64,000 bases of DNA from the NCBI GenBank assembly GCA_024691305.1, contig JAILNS010000036.1, positions 186,001 to 250,000 of the forward strand, read 5' to 3'. The stretch comes from Lachnospiraceae bacterium. GTDB taxonomy: Bacteria > Bacillota > Clostridia > Lachnospirales > Lachnospiraceae. The translations under genes and the position numbers were made by a program. Position 1 is the first letter of the stretch. Every line of letters starts with the position of its first letter. Of this stretch, positions 25,480 to 33,965 are shown piece after piece. Under the pieces are notes generated by a model that saw only the letters and a program-made list of their open reading frames with translations, searched no databases and had not been told where the DNA came from.

Positions 25480-26753
25480 AATGCCATACCTCCCGTGATC
25501 ATGGACAATATCATGTCATCTTCATAAAAACGGCACGAAGTGTAAGTCCTTAATTTGTTCGAATTGGTTATTATCGGAACACTGTGAACAAGCGGATTGT
25601 CACAGTACATAAGAGGACATATATAACTGATCGTAAGACCGATCTCCTTGGCCATCTTCTCTTCCTTAGAACCTTTTATGGTCTTAAGGACCCCGGGTGC
25701 GGAAGTGAGTACTGTCGGGATAACAGGTTTGTTTTTTCCGTTCTTTTTAAGCGCATCGTATATCTTGTGTATCCATTCAGTGATCTCTGCTTTGGATAAA
25801 TGCGGACATCCGATAAAACACATCTTAGGCTTTGCATCGGGATTCTTCCAAATGACAGGATAACTGTCAGTGACGCGTTTGAGTTCGGCGTCATCTATAA
25901 CATAAGTCTGTGCGTCCTCTTCTATAAGGCTTTCTTTAAGTTCGACCGCTTCGGGAGTAAGACCGTCTATGTGATACAGACCGACCGCTCCGTTAGATGC
26001 CGTAGCTGCTCCGAAATTCTTAAGATATGCGCATACTTCCGGGGTAAGTTCATTTCCGAGATATTCAGAAAGCCCATATACATACGGAACATCTTCCATG
26101 ACTTTCATTCCGATCGCAGAACCAAGGACCTGCGCAGTAGGAAGTTTACTTGTCTTAAGTATTATCTTCCACTTAGCCTTTCTTCCTTCATCTGTAAGAA
26201 GGCCAAATCTAGGCACATATCCGAGAATAGAGCCAAACAGTTCAAGGATACCGGAATTACGATTACACCTTGCACCAAGAACAGAGTTCGCGTACACTAC
26301 AGCGGATGACTCCGCCCAGCTCAATATATCTCCCTTTTTGGGTTTATTACCCTGCTCGTCAAAATAGCATGCACAGGAAAACCCATCCTCACTTATAAGG
26401 CCTATCTTTTTTAACTGTTCCTCGTATTCATCCTGCATGGAATACATAAACTTATTGAATACCAGATCCTTAATGGGACCCGAGGGTACATTCTTATCAA
26501 GAGGTCTCGGATCCATGGTGAATTTTTGTTTGGATGTGATGCCTGCGCCTATCAGTTCATCCATTATCTTATATACGGGATGAATTACCTTAAGCCCAAA
26601 GCTTGTGACCAGATGACCGTACTCACCGGTCACGGGTATCATTTCTTCCGCTCCGTATAATTCACCGTAACGCACAAGTGTCTGCATTACCTTGGCATAG
26701 GTTTCCCCCTGTTTGCCGTCATATATATCCTGTTGTTCTTTAGTCAGTTTCAT
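25476..26753 (-). CDS. Aconitase X catalytic (large) subunit
   Basis: 425 residues of the AcnX (DUF521) family, iron-sulfur hydro-lyases related to aconitase. The best landmark is SWAESSAVVYANSVLGAR, followed by CNRNSG; several further Cys (FSCACYF, CFIGCPHLS, TSCRFYE) could bind the cluster. RBS AGGAG precedes the ATG. The gene sits between an Old Yellow Enzyme-like reductase (18-base gap) and its own small subunit, an arrangement that suggests a dehydration step paired with a flavin reduction. In bacteria the known activity is cis-3-hydroxy-L-proline dehydratase giving pyrroline-2-carboxylate; whether that applies is inference. Confidence 0.87.
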   Translation of the reverse strand: MKLTKEQQDIYDGKQGETYAKVMQTLVRYGELYGAEEMIPVTGEYGHLVTSFGLKVIHPVYKIMDELIGAGITSKQKFTMDPRPLDKNVPSGPIKDLVFNKFMYSMQDEYEEQLKKIGLISEDGFSCACYFDEQGNKPKKGDILSWAESSAVVYANSVLGARCNRNSGILELFGSILGYVPRFGLLTDEGRKAKWKIILKTSKLPTAQVLGSAIGMKVMEDVPYVYGLSEYLGNELTPEVCAYLKNFGAATASNGAVGLYHIDGLTPEAVELKESLIEEDAQTYVIDDAELKRVTDSYPVIWKNPDAKPKMCFIGCPHLSKAEITEWIHKIYDALKKNGKNKPVIPTVLTSAPGVLKTIKGSKEEKMAKEIGLTISYICPLMYCDNPLVHSVPIITNSNKLRTYTSCRFYEDDMILSMITGGMAL

Positions 26754-26771
26754 TTATGATCTCCTATAATC

Positions 26772-28823
26772 TTATATTTTCATGGCAACTTCATATGCAT
26801 TCCAGATAACGCTTCTTAAATTGCCGACTTTCTTACAATCTCCCACAAGATATGCTCCTGCCTTGTCGCCGCCCAGAGGATTGGGTACATAGCCCACGGA
26901 ACTTATGACAGAATCGCATTCTATGGTTATCTCACCGTCTTTGGTCTTACAAAGTATCGCACCGTCACGGACTTCTTTAAGTGAGGTCTCAAGATATACA
27001 GGAGTCTTGTTAAGTGCAAACCATTCACGCAGATAAGAACTGTTTGCAAGGCAGACCCCGGTCTGTGCTACAAGATCATCTTTCATCTCAACTATGATAG
27101 GATGCTTGCCCATAAGTGCAAGTTCATATGCGATCTCACAGCCCGTAAGACCTCCGCCGATGACAGCCACCCTGTCTCCTACGGGAGTACCGTTTAAATA
27201 CTCACACGCTTCTATTGTCTTATCAAATCCCGGTACACTGCCAAAGAACCTGGGTTTGGCACCTGTGGCGATGATCACTGCATCCTCTTTTACAGGATCG
27301 GATTCTTTGATCTCGGAATTTAAATGGATCTCAATATCGAGTTTCTCCATTTCTCTGCGGTACCAGTCAAGAAGCATGCGAAGTCTTCCCTTATAGCTTT
27401 CCGCACTGGCCGCGATGAATGTTCCGCCGAGCTTATCGGATCTCTCATATATGACAGGCTTATGACCTCTTAATTTAAGCACTCTGGCAGCTTCCATCCC
27501 GCCTATTCCACCGCCGATAACAGCAACCGTTTTGGGATTATCGGTCTTCTTAATATAATGTTTATCCCACTGCATGGTCTCGGCATTTACGGCGCATCTT
27601 GCAAGTGCAAGGCTGTCGGATAATTCCTGATCGTTGGGAACTCCCTTGTAGTGGCACATATTAAAGCATCCGTTGTGGCACAAAATACAAGGTCTGATAT
27701 CATCCTCTTTGTCATTAATAAGTTTGGTTATCCATTCCTGATCCGCAAGGAAATTTCTGGCAAACCCCGCTCCGTCCAGGCGGCCTTCTTCTATAGACTT
27801 AGCAGCCGTCACGGGATCGAGACGTCCCGCACATACGACCGGGATATCCACAAACTTCTTTATATGCTCGACGTCTTCGAGGTTACAGTTTTCAGGCATG
27901 TAGATCGGAGGATGTGCCCAGTACCATGCATCATAAGTTCCGTTATCGCAGTTAAGCATGTCATAACCGCAATCCTGAAGGTATTTTGCAGCCTTTTCAG
28001 ATTCTGCCATATCACGTCCGACTTCGGTATATTCTTCTCCGGGAAGTGCACCCTCGCGGAATCCCTTGGTCTTTGATACGACACTGTAGCGGAGTGAAAC
28101 AGGATAATCTTCTCCGCATTCCTTTTTTATTGCTTTTACTATTTCTGCGGCAAAACGGTATCTGTTCTCAAAAGATCCGCCGTACTCGTCATCTCTCTTA
28201 TTGACATACTGAAGAGTGAACTGATCCAGAAGATATCCTTCATGAACAGCATGAACCTCTATCCCGTCAACGCCCGCATCCTTACACAGTTTTGCAGACT
28301 TCGCAAAGGAATCTATGAATTCCTGTATTTCTTCTTTGGTCATTGCTCTTGACGGAATCTTATCGGACCACCTGTTTGGAGACGGACTCGCAGATGCCGT
28401 TATCTTATCAAGGTCCATTACCGGCTTTGACAAAACCCTGAGCACAGGATTTGTATACAAAGTCTCCATCATCTTAGATACGGTAAACGACCGGCCGAAT
28501 CCGGCTGTCAGCTGTATGAACAGTTTTGCACCCGTCTTATGAAACTCGGGCATCCACTCCGCCAGATCGCGGAACATTTTTTTGTTCTTATGAAGCCACT
28601 GTCCGAACATCGGATTATAAACCGGCTGACAACCCGGAAGCACGAGACCGCAATCATGCTTTGCGACCTCCAGGATAAACCTGGCTCCCACCTTGTCAAA
28701 GTGGTTCTTTTCCATCCATCCGAACAGATCGGTCCCGCCCATCGAAGTCATCACAAACCTGTTCTTGATCTCACAGTTTCCGATCTTCCATGGTGTCATC
28801 AAAGGTTCTAACTCTTTTCGCAT
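26772..28823 (-). CDS. Old Yellow Enzyme-type NADH:flavin oxidoreductase (2,4-dienoyl-CoA reductase-like)
   Basis: 683 residues with an N-terminal FMN TIM barrel (about 1-370) and C-terminal FAD/NAD(P)-binding domains (GGGIGGMEAARVL near 440, VIGGGLTGCEIAYEL near 560). The cluster motif reads CILCHNGC, but the fourth Cys (LARCAVN) follows after 23 residues instead of the usual 11, an insertion shared, as I recall, by a clostridial branch. Relatives reduce enoates, cinnamate and bile-acid intermediates by electron transfer NADH-FAD-4Fe4S-FMN. GGAGGG lies eight bases before the ATG. It heads the aconitase X operon, 62 bases after the kinase gene. The substrate is unknown; a role downstream or upstream of the AcnX dehydratase is suggested by linkage. 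Confidence 0.87.
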   Translation of the reverse strand: MRKELEPLMTPWKIGNCEIKNRFVMTSMGGTDLFGWMEKNHFDKVGARFILEVAKHDCGLVLPGCQPVYNPMFGQWLHKNKKMFRDLAEWMPEFHKTGAKLFIQLTAGFGRSFTVSKMMETLYTNPVLRVLSKPVMDLDKITASASPSPNRWSDKIPSRAMTKEEIQEFIDSFAKSAKLCKDAGVDGIEVHAVHEGYLLDQFTLQYVNKRDDEYGGSFENRYRFAAEIVKAIKKECGEDYPVSLRYSVVSKTKGFREGALPGEEYTEVGRDMAESEKAAKYLQDCGYDMLNCDNGTYDAWYWAHPPIYMPENCNLEDVEHIKKFVDIPVVCAGRLDPVTAAKSIEEGRLDGAGFARNFLADQEWITKLINDKEDDIRPCILCHNGCFNMCHYKGVPNDQELSDSLALARCAVNAETMQWDKHYIKKTDNPKTVAVIGGGIGGMEAARVLKLRGHKPVIYERSDKLGGTFIAASAESYKGRLRMLLDWYRREMEKLDIEIHLNSEIKESDPVKEDAVIIATGAKPRFFGSVPGFDKTIEACEYLNGTPVGDRVAVIGGGLTGCEIAYELALMGKHPIIVEMKDDLVAQTGVCLANSSYLREWFALNKTPVYLETSLKEVRDGAILCKTKDGEITIECDSVISSVGYVPNPLGGDKAGAYLVGDCKKVGNLRSVIWNAYEVAMKI

Positions 28824-28885
28824 ATAATGATCCCTCCAAAATTATATTTCTATACAAAGCTATGTTATTTTATTATACGTCGGAT

Positions 28886-31108
28886 TCAGGCGCTGCCTGT
28901 AAGTGTTACCTTATCTTCGGGCAGATATTTAAGAAGAGTTTCCTCGAGACGTCTGCCGTCGACAGGTTTTGAAAGATAATCGACAAAACCGGCTTTAAGA
29001 TACATTTCCCTTGCCCCGGAAATGGCATTTGCAGTCAGTGCTATATATGCACAAGTACTCTCCCCGTCACGGTTACCGGAATTCTTCAAAGCATCACCGG
29101 CCTTGATCCGTCTAAGCGTTTCAATCCCATCCATATCAGGCATCATATGATCTATAAAGATCACATCATAGTTATTACTCTCAGCCATATTTATTGCCTG
29201 TGTGCCGGAGGAAGCCGTATCAACCTTTAGTTCGGTCTTCTTTAACATTGCAGTAATGACAAGCAGATTGATGTCGGTATCATCAACTACGAGGATTCTG
29301 CACTCAGGTGCATGGAACAGTTCACGGTAAGCACCTTTCTTTACCGTAAGGCTCTTTAATCGTCCTGCAAGATCACCAAGTTCATCCCAGCTTATTACTT
29401 TTTGTGTGATTTCAAAAGAAAAATCAGAACCCTGACCGTATACGCTGTGAACTTCCAGTTTACTGTCCATCAGAGCCAGGAACTGTTTAACGATACTCAT
29501 ACCAAGTCCCGTGCCTTCTATGGAACGGTTCTTTTGTTCTTCTATACGTTCAAAAGGAGCAAACAGCCTGTCCATATCCTCTTCTTTCATGCCCATTCCG
29601 GTATCTGAAACACAGAATGCGAGGGATATCTCATCGTCGGATATCTTATCAAATTTAATAAAAAGACTCACACTTCCCTTTGGCGTATATTTAACGGCAT
29701 TGGTAAGAAGATTCAACAGTATCTGCCTGATCCGTATCTCGTCTCCACACAAAAGATGAGGAGTCTTCGGATCTGCTGTTATCTCAAATTTAAGTCCTTT
29801 TTTCTCTGCTCTGTCCCTGATCATATTATTCAGATCATTTATAAGCGAAGACAGCTCGTACTGAGCCGGAAGAATCTCCATCTTTCCCTCTTCGATCTTG
29901 GAAAGGTCGAGTATGTCATTTATTATGGACAAAAGCGTCCGGCCGGCAGACTGAATGTCAGATGCATATGAGAGGATATGATCCTCACTGCTCTCTCTTA
30001 AGATCATCTCATCCATACCCAGAACTGCATTTATAGGAGTCCGTATTTCATGAGACATATTTGCAAGAAAAACGGATTTTGCCTTGTTCGCATTATTTGC
30101 AATCTGCTTTTGTTCCTCAAGTTCCCTGATATGACGATAGTGTCCGGTAGAATCCACAAGTACGTAAGCTTTCTCAACACGAGAACCGTTCCGCTCTATG
30201 ATCTTTTCCTCGGGTGAGTATAGCCGTCCCGATATACTTATCGGTTCATCACTTGATATCGAATCTTTTAATTTCCTCAGTACCGTATGTGTATCTGTCT
30301 CCAATTCAGGGAAAAGAGAAAGTGCGGTTTTGTTATAAAAATCCACATTGTCATCTTCGTCCGCAGCAATGACACCGGCCGAGATCTCATCGATCATATA
30401 GTCTTTTACGAGGCTCTCAGTATCCATAAGATTGTATTTAAAGATAGCCACAAAAATAAATACGGCACCGATCGTAAAACCGATCATGGTAAGATCGTAA
30501 ACCTGCAGGAAACGTACCGACCTGAACATATTTATGATCGTACATGCGCTCTCTACAAAAATAGCCGTTATAACGGTACAAAGTCTCTTTTTTCCAACAA
30601 TGTCCTTTTCCCTGTATACTTCTCTGAACAGCAAAAATAAGCCAAAGATAATATATCCGACAAGCAGCAGTTTCCAGAACTTCTGCATCGGTCCGGCTTC
30701 AAACTGGAAATCGGGAAAGTCCCCGTCCATCTTAAATTCGGGATTAAGGTAATACAGACCTGTTTTGGGCGTGAGCAGGATTATCACGAACTGGATCACA
30801 TTAATGAATCCAAGGATGATCCTGACAACATAAGGTATCTTGAGTTTTACAAGCTCTACTATAAACAGGAAAAGAGCAAAAGATATCCATACTCTCCCCA
30901 CCCACGATGCTTTGAGTGCCATATAATAAGCCTCTTCGCTGTCGGATAAGAGTTCCAGAAGATATCCTATACTGTTAACGAGTGTAGCTATACAACTTAA
31001 AAACAGATATGAATGAAGTTTATCGTGCCAGTTCTTAAGTACGATCCATATCTCGCACAAAACAGCTATAATGCAGGTACATTGTATTATCAAAACAACC
31101 TGATACAT
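28886..31108 (-). CDS. Hybrid histidine kinase, 7TM-type sensor, C-terminal receiver
   Basis: 740 residues: about seven hydrophobic helices (5-225), a PAS-like region (about 230-330), HisKA with phospho-acceptor His353 in SHEIRTPINAVLG, HATPase with NAVKYTPKG and GTGLGMSIV, and a receiver domain with the aspartate in VIFIDHMMPDMDG. No HPt or DNA-binding domain is attached, so a phosphotransfer partner must be elsewhere. The H-box and receiver closely resemble those of the kinase at 33966-36827, indicating recent paralogy. It lies upstream of the OYE/AcnX genes in the same direction and may be co-transcribed, or may act on the GH9 gene opposite. Confidence 0.92.
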   Translation of the reverse strand: MYQVVLIIQCTCIIAVLCEIWIVLKNWHDKLHSYLFLSCIATLVNSIGYLLELLSDSEEAYYMALKASWVGRVWISFALFLFIVELVKLKIPYVVRIILGFINVIQFVIILLTPKTGLYYLNPEFKMDGDFPDFQFEAGPMQKFWKLLLVGYIIFGLFLLFREVYREKDIVGKKRLCTVITAIFVESACTIINMFRSVRFLQVYDLTMIGFTIGAVFIFVAIFKYNLMDTESLVKDYMIDEISAGVIAADEDDNVDFYNKTALSLFPELETDTHTVLRKLKDSISSDEPISISGRLYSPEEKIIERNGSRVEKAYVLVDSTGHYRHIRELEEQKQIANNANKAKSVFLANMSHEIRTPINAVLGMDEMILRESSEDHILSYASDIQSAGRTLLSIINDILDLSKIEEGKMEILPAQYELSSLINDLNNMIRDRAEKKGLKFEITADPKTPHLLCGDEIRIRQILLNLLTNAVKYTPKGSVSLFIKFDKISDDEISLAFCVSDTGMGMKEEDMDRLFAPFERIEEQKNRSIEGTGLGMSIVKQFLALMDSKLEVHSVYGQGSDFSFEITQKVISWDELGDLAGRLKSLTVKKGAYRELFHAPECRILVVDDTDINLLVITAMLKKTELKVDTASSGTQAINMAESNNYDVIFIDHMMPDMDGIETLRRIKAGDALKNSGNRDGESTCAYIALTANAISGAREMYLKAGFVDYLSKPVDGRRLEETLLKYLPEDKVTLTGSA

Positions 31109-31203
31109 ATATTACTCCGATAATCATTCGTACTTGTTATTAATGTTCTTTAAACATACTTATAAAAATTGTATCATAGCCACATCAAAAACTGAACGCT
31201 TCG

Positions 31204-31243
31204 CTTTTCAAAATTTGAGAAGTTCATCCAATTTATATATAGT
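31204..31243 (+). promoter_or_regulatory. GH9 promoter with overlapping operator-like dyad
   Basis: TTGAGA (31215-31220), 17-base spacer and TATAGT (31238-31243) precede the GH9 gene. A 19-base imperfect palindrome of form CTTnTCAAAnTTTGAnAAG (31204-31222; eight of nine arm pairs) covers the -35 box, as for a carbohydrate-responsive repressor. No repressor gene is adjacent. Confidence 0.5.
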
Positions 31244-31300
31244 AGTTTTATGGTGTTAAAAAAACTTTAGAAGACTGTATCAGTTCAAAGGAGTATGGGA

Positions 31301-33841
31301 ATGCATCTGGATATTAATAAAGGGTATTTCAGTAACGACGGTATCAATGTAATGGTATTTGATGATATATATCCGGCCGGCCATCAGTCAGGTATCGGTA
31401 TCATCATGCATGGAAAAAGGATAGCCACCAACGGTGACTTAAGATTCGAGCAAACACCCGGACAATGGCAGCCTACCCCTAAACAGATCGACCGTACAAT
31501 GGATGAAAAAAACGATACCGTAAAAGTGACTCTCGTATATCCTGATGATGAGGGCAACCTTAAAGGCATGAATCCAATGATATATCCGGACGTTGATATC
31601 AAATATCATGTCAGGGTACATGCCGAAGATGAATCCGTGTTCGTTACCCTTGATCTTGAAGATCCTATACCTGAGATCTATGCTTCAAAAGCATGTTTTA
31701 ATCTCGAACTTTTCCCCGGTGAATTATTTGGCAAACCATGGATAATGGACGATCAGCAGGGCATCTTCCCAAGACAGGTAAACGGTCCTGTAAAGATACA
31801 GCCTTCCAATTTCAGTCATTCCGGTCACCATACCGTCAAGCCGGACAAAGACAACTATCCCGCAAACAGAGAACTTCTTGCGGGTCTTCCGACTGCAGAT
31901 TCCGCCGGATATTCAAAGGATGCATCACCGGCTGAATATAACCCCATAATCGCCGATGATATGATCGCATTCGAATATGCTTCCGGTAAAACATTTACTC
32001 TCTGTCCGGATGATCCTTATATGCGCCTCCGTATAGAATGCTTAAGCGATGATACCGGTCTTAAGCTCTATGACGGCAGACTCAATCATAACAACGGATG
32101 GTTTGTTATAAGCAGCGAAATACCTACAGACAGGACCGGTTGTGTTCTTAAATGGAAAATTACTCCGAATTCCGTTCCCGAATGGCGATATGATCCCGTA
32201 ATACAGATCTCACAGGTTGGTTTCCATCCGGACCAGAGAAAGTACGCCGTAATAGAACTTGACGCACGTCAAAAAGGAAAACCGCTAAACAAAAGTGAGT
32301 TATACAGACTTACGGAAAACGGTGAGAAAAAAGTATCGGATCTTTTGCCCGCCGTTTGGGGCAATTATCTAAGATACCACTATCTTATCCTGGATTTTAC
32401 TGACATTAAAACAGAAGGACTCTACAGGGTATACTACGGTAAATCACGATCAGACCTGTTTAAGATATCCGGGGACATATATGACCGGGGTGTATGGCAG
32501 CCTGTTTTGGAATACTTCCTGCCTGTTCAGATGTGTCATATGCGCGTAAATGAAAAGTATCGTGTCTGGCACGGGCTTTGTCACAAGGATGATGCCAGAA
32601 TGGCTAAAACCGCTTTTAATCACTTCGACGGTTATAAGCAGGGCGCTTCGACTCTGACAAAATATAAGCCCGGTGATGCCATTCCCGGCCTTAATAAGGG
32701 CGGATGGCATGATGCAGGAGACTTTGACCTGCGTGTTGAATCACAGGCAGGAGAATCTTATATCCTGTCTCTTGCTTACGAGGAATTTCATGTAGATTAC
32801 GATGCTACCACGATCGATCAGGACAGGCAGCTTGTGGAAATACATGAACCCGATGGAAAAAACGATATCTTACAGCAGATAGAACATGGTCTTTTGTCCG
32901 TTCTGGGTGGTTATCATGCACTCGGAAGACTATACCGTGGGATAATATGTAACAGTTTAAGACAGTATGTCCTCTTAGGTGATCCTGCCGCCATGACAGA
33001 CGGTGTTCCAAGTGACGATGACAGATGGGTGTTTACCGAAGAAAATCCGTTCAGGGAATACCAGACCGCGGCGCAGATCGCGGCGTGTGCAAGGTCTATG
33101 CGAGGTTACAATGATTCACTGTCCGAAGATTGTATAAAAGTCTCTTCAAAAATATACAACGACTGTTCCAAATACGATCTGACAGGCTATGAAAATCCCG
33201 AAATGATCAAAACAGAACGTTTTCATGCTGCGACAGAATTGTATATCACCACTAAAGATGATAAATACAAAAAGGATATACTAAATGATACAACATTCAT
33301 TTTGGAGCATATATATACTACGGGATGGATCGTTGCGAGACTGATCCTTGCTTTTGATGATCCCGACTTTAAAAACTCTCTTACGGCCTCTATTCCCTCT
33401 CTGGCCGAAAGGATCAGTTCAGAATGTTCAGAAAATCCTTACGGCATACCGTATCATCCTTACATATGGGGCGCCGGCTGGGGAATACAGGCCATGGCAA
33501 AACAATACTATTTCCTGCACAAAGCATTTCCCGAAATTTTCGACAGAGCGCCTCTTGAAAACGCCCTTAATTTCATACTCGGATGTCATCCGGGAAGCAA
33601 CACTTCTTCCTTTGCTTCGGGTGTGGGTACCAGATCGGCTACAACCGCATACGGTTTAAACCGGGCCGACTGGTCATATATTCCCGGCGGAGTGATCTCG
33701 GGAACAGCTCTCATTCGTCCTGATTTTCCCGAGCTTTTGGAATTCCCCTATTTATGGCAGCAGACCGAATACGTACTCGGCGGAGGTTCTTCAAACTACA
33801 TGTTTATGGTACTTGCTGTACAGAATTTGCTAAACTATTAA
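31301..33841 (+). CDS. Glycoside hydrolase family 9 protein without signal peptide
   Basis: 846 residues. Residues 1-295 form an unassigned beta-rich domain. An Ig-like cellulase N-terminal domain (about 300-390, ISQVGFHPDQRKYAVIEL) leads to a GH9 (alpha/alpha)6 barrel with catalytic Asp in GGWHDAGDFD (about 468-474) and the acid Glu in QTEYVLGGGSSNYM near 820. No signal peptide or anchor is visible, so the enzyme is probably cytosolic and acts on imported oligosaccharides, like the exo-acting beta-glucosidase and glucosaminidase members known from Vibrionaceae. The start at 31301 is chosen over 31295 because AAAGGAG is seven bases before it but only one before the earlier ATG. It appears to be a single-gene transcript. 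Confidence 0.87.
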   Translation: MHLDINKGYFSNDGINVMVFDDIYPAGHQSGIGIIMHGKRIATNGDLRFEQTPGQWQPTPKQIDRTMDEKNDTVKVTLVYPDDEGNLKGMNPMIYPDVDIKYHVRVHAEDESVFVTLDLEDPIPEIYASKACFNLELFPGELFGKPWIMDDQQGIFPRQVNGPVKIQPSNFSHSGHHTVKPDKDNYPANRELLAGLPTADSAGYSKDASPAEYNPIIADDMIAFEYASGKTFTLCPDDPYMRLRIECLSDDTGLKLYDGRLNHNNGWFVISSEIPTDRTGCVLKWKITPNSVPEWRYDPVIQISQVGFHPDQRKYAVIELDARQKGKPLNKSELYRLTENGEKKVSDLLPAVWGNYLRYHYLILDFTDIKTEGLYRVYYGKSRSDLFKISGDIYDRGVWQPVLEYFLPVQMCHMRVNEKYRVWHGLCHKDDARMAKTAFNHFDGYKQGASTLTKYKPGDAIPGLNKGGWHDAGDFDLRVESQAGESYILSLAYEEFHVDYDATTIDQDRQLVEIHEPDGKNDILQQIEHGLLSVLGGYHALGRLYRGIICNSLRQYVLLGDPAAMTDGVPSDDDRWVFTEENPFREYQTAAQIAACARSMRGYNDSLSEDCIKVSSKIYNDCSKYDLTGYENPEMIKTERFHAATELYITTKDDKYKKDILNDTTFILEHIYTTGWIVARLILAFDDPDFKNSLTASIPSLAERISSECSENPYGIPYHPYIWGAGWGIQAMAKQYYFLHKAFPEIFDRAPLENALNFILGCHPGSNTSSFASGVGTRSATTAYGLNRADWSYIPGGVISGTALIRPDFPELLEFPYLWQQTEYVLGGGSSNYMFMVLAVQNLLNY

Positions 33842-33897
33842 ACAAAATATTATTGTCTTAATAAATATGGTAAAATTACTTATTATGTTTGTTTTCT

Positions 33898-33942
33898 TAT
33901 GATTTCACAATGGTCATTATTCATAACGACCATTTTTCATAA
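33898..33942 (+). terminator. Hairpin terminator after the GH9 gene
   Basis: Inner arms AATGGTC and GACCATT (33909-33915, 33928-33934) followed by TTT; outer arms TTATGA and TCATAA extend the stem. AT-rich and only moderately strong. Confidence 0.55.
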
Positions 33943-33965
33943 TTAATAATTTATGAGGTTTTGCC

